From Brevibacterium permense (GTDB taxonomy: Bacteria > Actinomycetota > Actinomycetes > Actinomycetales > Brevibacteriaceae), in contig NZ_JABSSX010000009.1 of the NCBI RefSeq assembly GCF_013280495.1, forward strand, positions 52,234-116,233: DNA of 64,000 bases, written 5' to 3'. Below, in pieces: positions 18,740-27,220 of the stretch. The notes below the pieces were generated by a model. The model was not told the DNA's origin, ran no database searches, and saw only the letters and a list, made by a program, of their open reading frames with translations. The translations under genes and the position numbers were made by a program. Every line of letters starts with the position of its first letter. The first letter of the stretch is position 1.

Positions 18740-19456
18740 ATGACCGACCACTCCCCCCGTTTCTCCGCCGAGGAATCCCGACTCCTCTTCGGCCCTGACT
18801 CCACCGACTCCGGATCTCCCCGCTCCGGCCGTTCCGCGAATCCCCCGGTTGCGCACCTGAACACCACCGTCGACCGGCCGCATCTGCTCTCCCGGTTCGC
18901 TCCGGTGCTGATCGTCCTGGCCGTCATGTGGGTCATCGAGATCGTCGATGCGATCCTCCCCGTCGACCTCGATGCCTTCAGTCTGCAGTCATGGAATCCG
19001 CTCTCGCTCTACGGCCTGGTCACCTCGCCGCTGCTGCATTCGGGATTCGGCCATCTCCTGGCCAATACCTTCCCGTTCCTCGTCCTCGGCATCGTCATCG
19101 CCTTCGAAGGCAAGCGTCGTTTCTGGACGGTCACGGGCATCACCGCGCTGAGCTCCGGGCTCGGGGCGTGGCTGACCACGCTGCCCGGCCAGCACATCGT
19201 CGGTGCGTCCGGCATCGTCTTCGGATTCTTCGGCTACCTCGCGCTGCGCACCTGGTTCACCGATGACCTGCTGCGCAAGATCATCTACTTCACCATCGGC
19301 CTGTTCATCTTCGTCACGTACGGCGCATCGCTGATCTTCGGCATGCTGCCGCAGACGAACGACATCTCCTGGCAGGGCCACCTGTTCGGATTCGCCGGCG
19401 GCATCTTCGCCGCATGGTGGCTGCACCGTCGCCCGGAGAAGCAGAAGACGGCCTGA
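18740..19456 (+). CDS. Rhomboid-family intramembrane serine protease
   Basis: A 238-residue polytopic membrane protein with about six transmembrane helices. The catalytic serine is in GASG (Ser157) and the partner histidine in WQGHLFGFAGG (His214). The loop region LLHSGFGHLLANT supplies the conserved His and Asn residues. The roughly 50-residue cytoplasmic N-terminus is Ser/Pro-rich and lacks a zinc finger. Substrates are unknown. It follows the ASST-like gene after 122 bases containing only a weak hairpin. Confidence 0.92.
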   Translation: MTDHSPRFSAEESRLLFGPDSTDSGSPRSGRSANPPVAHLNTTVDRPHLLSRFAPVLIVLAVMWVIEIVDAILPVDLDAFSLQSWNPLSLYGLVTSPLLHSGFGHLLANTFPFLVLGIVIAFEGKRRFWTVTGITALSSGLGAWLTTLPGQHIVGASGIVFGFFGYLALRTWFTDDLLRKIIYFTIGLFIFVTYGASLIFGMLPQTNDISWQGHLFGFAGGIFAAWWLHRRPEKQKTA

Positions 19457-19493
19457 GCCCCGGGCAGCGCCCGCTGCTTGGTCAGCACCCGGG
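19457..19493. terminator. Hairpin between convergent rhomboid and pth genes
   Basis: CCCCGGG (19457-19463) pairs with CCCGGGG (19487-19493), and GCAGCG-cc-CGCTGC forms a nested stem inside. It lies exactly between the two convergent stops and could serve both. Confidence 0.5.
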
Positions 19494-19499
19494 GTGCGA

Positions 19500-20099
19500 T
19501 CAGCGCGAGTGGAACTTCTGCTGCATATCGGTGAGCCCGTTGACGATGAGCTCTTCGACGGCATCGGCGAGGTCGGAGACGAACATCGGCAGGATCGTGC
19601 GCTCGTCCTTCGAGAACGGGCGCAGCACATAGTCGGCGGTATTCTGTCTCCCCGGAGGGCGTCCGACTCCCGCTCGCACCCGCAGATAGTCCTTCGTCCC
19701 GAGCACCGAGGTCATCGAACGCAGACCGTTGTGTCCGCCCTCTCCCCCGCCGAGCTTGGCTTTGATGGCATCGAAGGGGATGTCCACATCGTCATGGACG
19801 GCGATGATCCGGTCGGTGGCGATTCCGTAGAAGTCGGCCAGCGCGCGCACCGGTCCGCCGGATTCGTTCATATAACCCGTCGAGGTGGCCAACACCACCC
19901 GCGGACCGGGCAGCCCCGGGACGCTGCCGCCAGACAGCCGCCCGGTGCCGACGTTCGCGCGCAGCTTCGTCCGCGTCAGCGTGGTTCCGATCCGGGAGGC
20001 GAGTTCGGCGATGACCATCTGTCCGATGTTGTGCCGTGTCGTTTCGTACTTGGGTCCGGGATTGCCCAGTCCGAAGACCAACCATGCTTCGTTCGACAT
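19500..20099 (-). CDS. pth: Peptidyl-tRNA hydrolase
   Basis: Pth recycles tRNA from prematurely released peptidyl-tRNAs. The 199-residue protein has the N-terminal VFGLGNPGPKYETTRHNIGQM (catalytic His in RHN), the VLATSTGYMNESG loop, DDVDIPFDAIKAKLGGGEGGHNGLRS and a normal C-terminus. The ATG at 20099 has AAGGACGGCA upstream as a ribosome-binding site. It lies downstream of rplY in the same direction, the common actinobacterial order, although hairpins separate them. Confidence 0.95.
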   Translation of the reverse strand: MSNEAWLVFGLGNPGPKYETTRHNIGQMVIAELASRIGTTLTRTKLRANVGTGRLSGGSVPGLPGPRVVLATSTGYMNESGGPVRALADFYGIATDRIIAVHDDVDIPFDAIKAKLGGGEGGHNGLRSMTSVLGTKDYLRVRAGVGRPPGRQNTADYVLRPFSKDERTILPMFVSDLADAVEELIVNGLTDMQQKFHSR

Positions 20100-20199
20100 T
20101 GCCGTCCTTGTCCGTCCTGTCCGTGCCCGCTGACCGGGTGTTGCTGCTTCTGCTCGCCGCAGGGCGAGACGCGTGCCGGGTTCGCTCTTGAGAAACGCA

Positions 20200-20232
20200 T
20201 TCGGTGGGCCGCCCAACAGGCGACCCACCGAA
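20200..20232 (-). terminator. Second hairpin downstream of rplY
   Basis: Fourteen-base arms pair with a single mismatch around CAACA: TTCGGTGGGCCGCC and GGCGACCCACCGAA. It is tandem with the hairpin at 20251-20281, so transcription from rplY into pth is probably reduced. Confidence 0.6.
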
Positions 20233-20250
20233 CAGCGTAGTCAGTCAGTG

Positions 20251-20281
20251 CTCCTCACGGCACCTTGAGTGCGGTGAGGAG
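20251..20281 (-). terminator. First hairpin downstream of rplY
   Basis: CTCCTCAC-g-GCAC pairs with GTGC-g-GTGAGGAG around CTTGA, six bases past the rplY stop. It is a strong hairpin but has no T-run. Confidence 0.6.
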
Positions 20282-20287
20282 AGAAGA

Positions 20288-20932
20288 TCACTCCTCTTCG
20301 GAAGCCTCTTCTGCACCGGACTCCTCAGCAGTCTCTTCCTCGGTCGACTCTTCAGCAGTGTCTTCCTCGGCGTCGGACTCGGTGTCCATCTCGATCTCTT
20401 CGGAGACGTTGACGATGAGCTGCTCTTCGTCGGCGATGAGCTCGACGCCTGCAGGCAGTTCGACCTGACCGGCCAGGACGTGCTCGCCGGCGGGACGGCC
20501 TTCGATGGAGACCTCGATGAGCTCGGGCAGCTTGGTCGCATCAGCCTTGACGGCGATGGTCGACTCTTCCTGCGAGACCATGGTGCCGGGAGCTGCTTCT
20601 CCGACGACGTTGATCGGCACATCGACCTCGATCTTCTCGCCGCGCTTGACGATGATGAGGTCGAGGTGCTCGATATCACGACGGACGGGCTCGATCTGGA
20701 CGTCGCGCGCAATGGCGAGGACGTTCTTCGATCCGTCGGTGCTTTCGATCTCGAGCAGCGCGTTGGCGTGCTTGAGAGCCAGCATGGTGGCGTGGCCCTC
20801 GAGGGACACATGCACGGGGTCTCCGCCGTGGCCGTAGATCACGGCGGGAATGCGTCCCGAGCGGCGGATGCGGCGCGCTGCGCCCTTGCCGAACTCGTTG
20901 CGAGCTTCGGCCAGAAGTTTGAAGTCAGCCAT
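20288..20932 (-). CDS. rplY: 50S ribosomal protein L25 / Ctc
   Basis: A 5S rRNA-binding ribosomal protein of the long Ctc type (214 residues). The N-terminal L25 domain (MADFKLLAEARNEFGKGAAR, RIPAVIYGHGGDPVHVSLEG) precedes the C-terminal TL5-like beta domain. A roughly 40-residue tail consists almost only of Glu, Ala, Ser and Asp. Such tails are usual in actinobacteria. AAGGAGAG lies upstream of the ATG. It is upstream of pth on the same strand. Confidence 0.95.
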   Translation of the reverse strand: MADFKLLAEARNEFGKGAARRIRRSGRIPAVIYGHGGDPVHVSLEGHATMLALKHANALLEIESTDGSKNVLAIARDVQIEPVRRDIEHLDLIIVKRGEKIEVDVPINVVGEAAPGTMVSQEESTIAVKADATKLPELIEVSIEGRPAGEHVLAGQVELPAGVELIADEEQLIVNVSEEIEMDTESDAEEDTAEESTEEETAEESGAEEASEEE

Positions 20933-20988
20933 TTTCTCTCCTTCGTGGTGAACTTACCTTCAAGCACCACGGCGAAACAGCCTGAGCA

Positions 20989-21027
20989 CCCACGCGAACC
21001 TCGAACTCGGTGGGTTCGTTTCGTGGG
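20989..21027 (-). terminator. Hairpin after the alpha/beta hydrolase gene
   Basis: CCCACG-CGAACC pairs with GGTTCG-ttt-CGTGGG, giving two 6-bp stems with a 3-base bulge and a 12-base loop. It lies between the hydrolase stop and rplY. Confidence 0.4.
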
Positions 21028-21080
21028 GCAGGACCGCGTCGATCACGGAGACGTCAGTCTCCCTCGCCGAGGCAACCCGA

Positions 21081-22097
21081 CTATTCTACGGCACCGTCCG
21101 TTTCGGCACCAATCCGGGAGGTCACGGCTGCAGCGCACGCATCGATTCCGGTTTCGGTGAGGAGGATGTCGTAGTGGTTCGTCCCCTGTACATCGACGAT
21201 GTCCATCTGCGGCCATTGCCGAGCGAAGTCGTTGGTCGTCTCCGGCGGGTACAGGCCCGGTTCGGCGGCGACGAGGTCGCGTTCGGCGAAGAGGAAGACC
21301 ACGTCGGACTGGGAGTCGTCACTGCCCATGATCGTCTCCAGGGCATCACGGTAGGCGGAACCGGTGTACATGTCGGCCGAATCGGCCTGCATCGCCTCCA
21401 CCGACGTGGACGGTTGGAAAGAATGGTCGTCCTTGGCCGCCAGATCGTAGACGAAGCTCTCGGTCGCCACGGTGTCGAGGCCGTCGACGAAAGCGGGGTG
21501 AGCGGCGAAGAACGCCAAGTACTCCTCCACACTTCCGAAGGTCATCGACAGCCGCTCGGCGGCCGGGCCGAGGACAGCGGCGATGAGATCATCGGTGTCG
21601 AGGTCCTCATCGTTGAGGTCATCGACGGGGCCGTCTCCGTGGGGCTGCCCCACGGGCAGGGGAAGTCCCCCGTCGATGAGCACGGGTCCGCGGAAACGGC
21701 GGGCCGCCTCGGCGCCGGTGTCCCCGTTCTGCTCAGCCGACATTGCGGCCAGGGTCATGGCGACGAACCCGCCCATGGAATGACCGACCAGGGTGACCGG
21801 CCCCTCCGGGGCGAAGGCATCGAGCACGGCGGTGACATCCTCGGCGTGGGCGGCCATCCCGAACGGGCCGGGCAGGGTGCGTGAGTCGGCTCGTCCGCGC
21901 AGGTCGGGCCCGATGATGCGGACGCCGGGCAGGGCGGAGACGAGGCCCGCGAAGAACAGATGGTTGGAGGTGATGCCGTGGATGACGCACACGGTGGGCA
22001 CCCGCCCCGGGCCGCTCGCGACCGGCTCCCACACTCCCACGGACAGCTGCCCGCCGGGGACGTCCACGCGGTACCGGTTGTAATCGTGTGAGGACAT
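21081..22097 (-). CDS. Alpha/beta-fold hydrolase
   Basis: A 338-residue cytosolic hydrolase. It has the oxyanion-hole segment VIHGITSNHLFF, the strand GVRIIGPDLRGRADS and the nucleophile elbow VGHSMGG (Ser about 111). A late histidine in TNHYDILL and an acid residue before it complete a triad. A lid-like acidic insertion lies between residues 125 and 210. The ATG at 22097 follows GGGATCAGGGACG; a longer reading to 22178 shows no family similarity. The substrate is unknown, with an esterase or C-C hydrolase equally possible. Confidence 0.82.
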   Translation of the reverse strand: MSSHDYNRYRVDVPGGQLSVGVWEPVASGPGRVPTVCVIHGITSNHLFFAGLVSALPGVRIIGPDLRGRADSRTLPGPFGMAAHAEDVTAVLDAFAPEGPVTLVGHSMGGFVAMTLAAMSAEQNGDTGAEAARRFRGPVLIDGGLPLPVGQPHGDGPVDDLNDEDLDTDDLIAAVLGPAAERLSMTFGSVEEYLAFFAAHPAFVDGLDTVATESFVYDLAAKDDHSFQPSTSVEAMQADSADMYTGSAYRDALETIMGSDDSQSDVVFLFAERDLVAAEPGLYPPETTNDFARQWPQMDIVDVQGTNHYDILLTETGIDACAAAVTSRIGAETDGAVE

Positions 22098-22160
22098 CGT
22101 CCCTGATCCCTTCGCCGAAGTCTTGCCTCCAGTGTAGGACCTCACGGCAGTCCAGACGAT

Positions 22161-22193
22161 GCGAACCCCGAGCCGCATCGACTCGGGGTTCGC
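22161..22193 (-). terminator. prs terminator
   Basis: Perfect 12-base arms GCGAACCCCGAG / CTCGGGGTTCGC surround a 9-base loop between the prs stop (22242) and the hydrolase start. Confidence 0.75.
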
Positions 22194-22241
22194 ATCAGAT
22201 CCGGCGCGATTGCGCGGATTCTTGGGACTCAGCCTTCGGGA

Positions 22242-23213
22242 TCAGACCTCGAAGAGGCTCGTGACCGATCCGTCTTCGAAGACCTCGTGCACGGCACGAG
22301 CGATGAGCGGGGCGATCGAGAGCACGGTGAGCTTGTCGAAGATCTTGTCCTCGCTCAGCGGCAGAGTGTTCGTGACGATGACCTCTTCGGCCACGGAGTT
22401 CGACAGGCGTTCGACGGCCGGGCCGGAGAACACGGCGTGGGTGGACACGACGATGACGCCCTTGGCGCCGGCGGCCATGCAGGCATCGGCGGCCTGGACG
22501 ATGGTGCCGCCGGTGTCGATCATGTCGTCGACGAGCACGCAGGTGCGCCCCTCGACCTCACCGACGACGCGGTTGGCCTTGGTCTCGTTCGGTCGGGTGA
22601 TGTCGCGGGTCTTGTGGATGAAGGCCAGCGGCACTCCGCCCAGCGAGTTCGACCAGTTCTCAGCGACCTTGATGCGGCCGGCATCGGGCGAGACCACGGC
22701 GAGGTCGCCGGGGTACTTGTCCTTGACGTAGCCGGCGAGGATCGGCATCGCGATGAGGTGGTCGACGGGGCCGTCGAAGTAGCCCTGGATCTGCGCGGTG
22801 TGCAGGTCGACGGTGATGATGCGGTCTGCGCCGGCGGTCTTGTACAGATCGGCGACGAGGCGGGCGGAGATGGGCTCGCGTCCGCGGTGCTTCTTGTCCT
22901 GCCTGGCGTACGGGAAGAACGGTGCGATGACGGTGATGCGCTTGGCCGAGGCACGCTTGAGGGCGTCGACCATAATCAGCTGTTCCATCAGCCATTCGTT
23001 GATGGGAGCGCAGTGGGACTGGAGGACGAAGACGTCGCTGCCGCGCACTGACTCGGAGTAGCGGACGTAGATCTCGCCGTTCGCGAAGTTGTAGATGTCG
23101 GTGGGGAGGAGTTCGGTCCCCAGATTCTCCGCGACCTGCTCGGCGAGTTCGGGATTTGCCCGACCGCTCACCAGGACGAGCTTCTTATCGCCCGCCGTCG
23201 TTATCTCATTCAC
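22242..23213 (-). CDS. prs: Ribose-phosphate pyrophosphokinase
   Basis: Makes PRPP from ribose-5-phosphate and ATP for nucleotide, His and Trp synthesis. The 323-residue class I enzyme shows FANGEIYVRYSESVRG, DLHTAQIQGYFDGPVDHL (with the divalent-cation site), VVSPDAGRIKVAENW and the PRPP loop VLVDDMIDTGGTI. The GTG start at 23213 has an AAGGGGA site upstream and lies inside the last codons of glmU (8-base overlap), so the pair is coupled. The order glmU-prs is common in actinobacteria. Confidence 0.96.
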   Translation of the reverse strand: MNEITTAGDKKLVLVSGRANPELAEQVAENLGTELLPTDIYNFANGEIYVRYSESVRGSDVFVLQSHCAPINEWLMEQLIMVDALKRASAKRITVIAPFFPYARQDKKHRGREPISARLVADLYKTAGADRIITVDLHTAQIQGYFDGPVDHLIAMPILAGYVKDKYPGDLAVVSPDAGRIKVAENWSNSLGGVPLAFIHKTRDITRPNETKANRVVGEVEGRTCVLVDDMIDTGGTIVQAADACMAAGAKGVIVVSTHAVFSGPAVERLSNSVAEEVIVTNTLPLSEDKIFDKLTVLSIAPLIARAVHEVFEDGSVTSLFEV

Positions 23214-24663
23214 TGATCCGTTCCCCTTCGGATGCGTTTTCGGCCGCCTGCGCTGCAGGCGTGCCCGGACGGTTTGTCTGAACCCAGCCCTCCAGGTTGC
23301 GCTGTGGGGCCACCGAGATGGCCAGCGCTCCTGCAGGGACATCCTTGCGCACCGTCGTGCTTGCACCCGAATAGGCGCCGTCGCCCACGGTGACAGGGGC
23401 GACATACATATTGTCCGAGCCCATGCGTGCATGCTTGCCGACGACGGTGCGGTGCTTGTTGACGCCGTCGTAGTTGACGAACACCGAGGCGGCTCCGATG
23501 TTCGAGCCCTCCCCGATCTCCGCATCGCCGACGTAGGAGAGGTGGGGCACCTTCGCACCCTTGCCGATATCGGCGTTCTTCGTCTCCACGAAGGTGCCGA
23601 TCTTTCCGGACTCACCGAGCTTGGTGCCCGGACGCAGGTAAGCGAACGGTCCGACGTTGGCTTCCGGACCGACGACGGCGAGCTCACCGTGGGTGCGCAC
23701 GACCTTGGCGTTCTCCCCCACCTCGGTGTCCTTCAGGGTGGTGTCGGGGCCGACGACGGCGCCGGCGCCGATGTCGGTGGCGCCCAGCAGCTGGGTGCCG
23801 GGCAGGATCGTCGCATCGGCGGCGATGGACGCGTCGACATCGATCCATGTGGTGTCGGGGTCGATGATGGAGACACCGACACGCATGAATTTCTCGCACT
23901 GCCGGCGGTTGAGCTCCTTGCCGAGGTTCGCCAGCTGCACGCGATCGTTGGCTCCCTCGACCTGCCACAGGTCGTCGGTAGCGGTGGCGGCGACGGGGCG
24001 GCCCGCCTCACGGGAATGGCCGATGACGTCGGTGAGGTACTTCTCACCCTGGGCGTTGTCGGTCGTCAGCGAGGCCAGGCCTTCCTTGAGCGCAGCGGCG
24101 TCGAAGGCGTAGATGCCGGAGTTGATCTCACGGATGGCCCGTTCGGTCTCGCCGGCGTCCTTCTGCTCGACGATGCGCAGCAGGGATCCGTTCGCGTCGC
24201 GGACGATGCGGCCGTACCCGGTAGGGTCGTCCACCTCGGCGGACAGGACGGTCACGGCGTTGGCGTTGGTTTCGTGGATCTCGACGAGGCCGTTGATGGT
24301 CTCCGTCGTCAGCAGCGGCACGTCGCCGTAGGTGACGACGACGGTTCCGCTGAGGTTCTCGGGCAGTTGGGTGAGCGCACACTCGGTGGCGCGGCCGGTG
24401 CCCGGTACCTCGTCCTGGTCGGCGATGAGCAGGGTTCGCTGGGAGGACACGGGAAGGGAGTCGAGGTGGGCGACGAGCTGATCGCGCTCGTGGCGGACGA
24501 CCACGATGAGGTGGTCGGGAGAGGTTCCGGCCGCTGCGGCGACGGAGTGATGGAGCAGGGAGCGTCCGCCGATGGGATGCATCACCTTGGGAAGAGCCGA
24601 CTTCATTCGAGTGCCTTGGCCCGCTGCCAGAACGATGACGGCGGTCGGATGAGTCTGCGACAT
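23206..24663 (-). CDS. glmU: Bifunctional UDP-GlcNAc pyrophosphorylase / glucosamine-1-phosphate acetyltransferase
   Basis: Makes UDP-GlcNAc for peptidoglycan. The 485-residue protein has the nucleotidyltransferase motif VLAAGQGTRMKSALPK near the N-terminus, VTYGDVPLL, and a left-handed beta-helix C-terminal half with hexapeptide repeats and the acetyltransferase region HLSYVGDAEIGEGSNIGA. ATG 24663 gives MSQTHPTAVIVLAAGQG. tRNA-Gln lies 32 bases upstream on the same strand and prs overlaps downstream. Confidence 0.96.
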   Translation of the reverse strand: MSQTHPTAVIVLAAGQGTRMKSALPKVMHPIGGRSLLHHSVAAAAGTSPDHLIVVVRHERDQLVAHLDSLPVSSQRTLLIADQDEVPGTGRATECALTQLPENLSGTVVVTYGDVPLLTTETINGLVEIHETNANAVTVLSAEVDDPTGYGRIVRDANGSLLRIVEQKDAGETERAIREINSGIYAFDAAALKEGLASLTTDNAQGEKYLTDVIGHSREAGRPVAATATDDLWQVEGANDRVQLANLGKELNRRQCEKFMRVGVSIIDPDTTWIDVDASIAADATILPGTQLLGATDIGAGAVVGPDTTLKDTEVGENAKVVRTHGELAVVGPEANVGPFAYLRPGTKLGESGKIGTFVETKNADIGKGAKVPHLSYVGDAEIGEGSNIGAASVFVNYDGVNKHRTVVGKHARMGSDNMYVAPVTVGDGAYSGASTTVRKDVPAGALAISVAPQRNLEGWVQTNRPGTPAAQAAENASEGERISE

Positions 24664-24695
24664 AGTTGAATCCTTCGCATGTCGGGTTGGGCCAG

Positions 24696-24767
24696 CTCCG
24701 CCCATAGGATTCGAACCTATACTGCACGGCTCCAAAGGCCGGCGTGCTGCCATTACACCAGGGCGGA
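24696..24767 (-). tRNA. tRNA-Gln (anticodon TTG)
   Basis: The 72-base minus-strand cloverleaf has a 7-bp acceptor stem TCCGCCC/GGGCGGA, a D-arm GGTGTAATGGCAGC, an anticodon loop CTTTGGA (TTG) and a T-arm with GGTTCGAATCC. A discriminator G follows and no CCA is encoded. The outermost anticodon-stem pair looks mismatched. It lies directly upstream of glmU. Confidence 0.95.
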
Positions 24768-24818
24768 ACAGCGTGCACCAGTAGAGGGGCCCGCGCTCAC
24801 GAGACACCATCATGCCAC

Positions 24819-24824
24819 TACGAT
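24819..24824 (+). promoter_or_regulatory. Candidate leaderless -10 for the gene at 24832
   Basis: TACGAT ends seven bases before the ATG, and no ribosome-binding site is present. Confidence 0.45.
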
Positions 24825-24831
24825 TAACTGT

Positions 24832-25224
24832 ATGGAAATTCTACGCGAGATTCTTCTGACCCTGCATCTGCTGGGCATGGCCATCATCGTCGGTGGCTAT
24901 TTCACCGTCATCCGCTCCCCCAAAGTGATGCCCGGAATGCTGCACGGCGCCTATCTGCAGCTGGTCACCGGCCTGCTGCTCATGGGGCTGGCCGAGATGG
25001 GCGATGGCGACGTCAACCATATGAAGCTCGGCATCAAGCTGGTCGTGGCGATCCTCGTCACTGTCTTCGCGTTCATCGGCAACAAGAAGCAGAAGGCCTT
25101 CGCCGCTTCTGCCCCGGCCGAGGGCGGTGCAGGCGTGAAGGTGGCGAACCCGTCGGCGACCATTGCCCATCTGGTGGTGGCCTTCGCGGTCATCAACGTC
25201 ATCGTGGCCGTCTTCATCCACTGA
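24832..25224 (+). CDS. Small integral membrane protein, 130 aa
   Basis: A compact protein with four likely transmembrane helices. The first covers about residues 7-25 (LTLHLLGMAIIVGGYFTVI), the second the LQLVTGLLLMG region, the third LGIKLVVAILVTVFAFIG, and the last ATIAHLVVAFAVINVIVAVF. The N-terminal LHLLGMAIIVGGYF resembles small actinobacterial membrane proteins of unknown role. Conserved-looking His residues lie near helices 1, 2 and 4, so a haem or metal role is possible but unproven. It is followed by a very long hairpin. Confidence 0.8.
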   Translation: MEILREILLTLHLLGMAIIVGGYFTVIRSPKVMPGMLHGAYLQLVTGLLLMGLAEMGDGDVNHMKLGIKLVVAILVTVFAFIGNKKQKAFAASAPAEGGAGVKVANPSATIAHLVVAFAVINVIVAVFIH

Positions 25225-25228
25225 CCCT

Positions 25229-25302
25229 CCCCAATTGCTACCTGACGGCGGCCCCGCAACCGCGCGCGAGGTTGCTGGGCCGCCGTCAGGTAGTAATTGG
25301 GG
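25229..25302. repeat. Long extragenic palindrome, 74 bases
   Basis: Two arms of about 33 bases pair almost perfectly around an 8-base centre. Outer arms CCCCAATT / AATTGGGG, middle CTACCTGACGGCGGCCC / GGGCCGCCGTCAGGTAG and inner GCAACC / GGTTGC are separated by three single-base mismatches. It lies five bases past a stop codon and before the mgtC-family gene. It could terminate transcription, but the length and near-perfect symmetry are more like a dispersed palindromic element. Confidence 0.8.
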
Positions 25303-25338
25303 GTTGTTCGTTGGGTGTGGGGCTATGGTGAAGGCACT

Positions 25339-26085
25339 ATGGTCAACTCCGCGTCGCTTGAGAACATCATGAGCAGCACCGGCCTGCTGGAAGCAGGTCT
25401 GCTGCTGGCCAGCTTCGTCCTGTGTTCCCTCATCGGCTTCGAGCGGCAGTTCAGGCAGAAAGCCGCCGGGTACCGCACCCACGTGCTCGTGGGCATCGGC
25501 ACCTGCGCTTTCACTCTGATCTCCGCGTATGGATTCGCCGGAGTGCTCGAGAACGACGTCCGCCTCGACCCTTCACGAATCTCCGCGCAGATCGTGTCCG
25601 GAATCGGCTTCCTCGGCGCCGGAGTCATCTTCAAAGGACGCAACATGGTGCGCGGACTCACCACCGCCGCAACGATCTGGGTCACCGCGGCCGTCGGAAT
25701 GGCCTGCGGTGCGGGAATGCTGCCCTTGGCCGCGATGCTCACTGCCCTGCACCTGTTCACACTGTTCGTCATCGCGCCTCTCATCCGCAAGATTCCCAAC
25801 AGCGACCACCGCAAACTCCTGCGCATCACCTACCGCGACGGGGCCGGTGTCCTCCGCGAGATCCTCGCTCTGGCGGGCCGAATGGGTTTTGCGAACACCA
25901 TCGTCGATTCGCGCCGCTTCGAGTCCCCCGACGAGACGCGGATGGTGCAGGTCGATGTGAGGTTCGACGGAAAGCGGTCTCTGCACCTGCTCGTCGCCCC
26001 GCTCATGGAACTGAGCGGCGTCGATACGGTGAGCATGCGCGAAGATCGCGTCCACTCGGTCGATGACGACGGCGATTCCGTCTGA
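25339..26085 (+). CDS. MgtC/SapB-family membrane protein
   Basis: A 248-residue protein. The N-terminal MgtC domain has about four to five helices (EAGLLLASFVLCSLIGFERQ, the VSGIGFLGAGVIFKG signature, TTAATIWVTAAVGMACG). A cytosolic C-terminal domain of about 90 residues (LRITYRDGAGVLREILALAG) resembles an ACT-like fold. Family members affect magnesium homeostasis and F-ATPase activity in other bacteria. I chose the ATG at 25339 because GAAGG lies upstream and the 14 residues of the longer reading are unrelated. Confidence 0.88.
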   Translation: MVNSASLENIMSSTGLLEAGLLLASFVLCSLIGFERQFRQKAAGYRTHVLVGIGTCAFTLISAYGFAGVLENDVRLDPSRISAQIVSGIGFLGAGVIFKGRNMVRGLTTAATIWVTAAVGMACGAGMLPLAAMLTALHLFTLFVIAPLIRKIPNSDHRKLLRITYRDGAGVLREILALAGRMGFANTIVDSRRFESPDETRMVQVDVRFDGKRSLHLLVAPLMELSGVDTVSMREDRVHSVDDDGDSV

Positions 26086-26098
26086 GCAGCCGACGAAC

Positions 26099-26455
26099 TC
26101 AGAAATCGACGCTGGTGAGCACTGCTTCGGTTCCGGCCCGGACCCGCAGCCGGGAGGATTTGCCGAAAACGGTCGCCTGGACGACGGCCCCCTGGATCAT
26201 TGCCAGCAGCCCGGGCACCATTGCCGAGGCCCGAGCCCGCGCGGCTTCGGCGTCCGCTCCCCGATGATCCTGCAGATAGGCGGCAAGATAGACGGTGAAT
26301 TCTTCGATGAGCGACTCGAACACCCCACCGGCGAAACTCGCGAACTCCTTGTCGTAGGAAGACTCTCCCCAGACCTGAACCATGACCGAGGCGAACGGAT
26401 TGTCGATGAGCAGGGAATCGATGAGCTCGACGAACACCTCGGACCATCGACTCAC
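26099..26455 (-). pseudogene. TetR-family regulator, N-terminal DNA-binding domain deleted
   Basis: The 118 remaining codons read like the C-terminal ligand-binding half of a TetR regulator: VFVELIDSLLIDNPFASVMVQVWGES, VFESLIEEFTVYLAAYLQD and MVPGLLAMIQGAVVQATVF. The helix-turn-helix domain is absent. Upstream in frame, a stop appears after only four more codons, where the neighbouring opposite-strand remnant begins. The pair was probably a divergent regulator/target whose starts were removed by one deletion near 26455-26460. A functional protein is unlikely. Confidence 0.75.
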
Positions 26456-26457
26456 GC

Positions 26458-27115
26458 GCCGAGGCGGTCAACCTTATCAAGGAACGTGAAGTCTAAGGCG
26501 CCTTCGTCCTCAAGGACGAACCGGAGATCCTCATCGCCAAGGCCGCCTCCCCGGCTGTCGCGCAGCAGCTCAGCGGAATCGGCACCCAGATGCAGCACAA
26601 CATCGACCAACAGGCGATCTCGGGGCTCTAGGAACGCACGAAAAGATGCAGAAGGCCCTCGAGGCCGTTGCCTCCGGTCAGGCCCCGCCCCAGAGCAACC
26701 CGGCTGGAGACGGCGCCGATCCGGCCGCCTCGGCGATGGAGGTTCCGCAGGTGAAGATCACCGACGTCGTGCCGCTCCCCGATGACGACCGCTCCGGTGC
26801 GGGCCTGGCCATCGCGGGTCTACCGCTGACCCGGCGGCATCGTCGGCGGTGTGCTCACCAGCATGGGCATCCGCTCACGGCGGATGCGCCTGGTCGGCAC
26901 CTTCGTCTACGGAGTCGTCGGAGGTCTGGCACGACATCGGTCAGTTCTTCGTCCCCGGAGCGGCGGGCACGCTGCTGCGCGATCTCTCCTACTTCCCTGA
27001 CGCGCCGTCGGCTCTCCAGTGGTGGGTGCTCAGCGCTTGGCTCGTCGTCGGCATCGCGCTCATCCTCGTCGGCCACGTCATCGCCCACAGGAAGGCGCAC
27101 GCGGCCGCCCACTGA
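26458..27115 (+). pseudogene. Decayed ABC-2/DUF3533-type membrane protein
   Basis: Successive fragments in different frames resemble YhgE/DUF3533-type exporters. The first frame (26458) has EAVNLIKEREV, a stop at 26494, then GAFVLKDEPEILIAKAASP to a second stop after QQAISGL. Another frame (26646 on) has MQKALEAVASGQAPPQSNPA and KITDVVPLPDDDRSGAGLA. A third holds GGIVGGVLTSMGIRSRRMR, and the last ends IGQFFVPGAAGTLLRDLSYF with a final transmembrane helix. At least two frameshifts, two stops and an internal deletion near 26930 are visible, and the N-terminus is missing. Confidence 0.8.
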
Positions 27116-27220
27116 CAAGCTGGCGCGTCGTTGGACTCCCATCGATCCTGGTCTTCACTTCATGTGAGGACTAGGCTCGGTGGGAGTCTGTGATTTCCTC
27201 TGTGGAACCGAGAGGATGAC

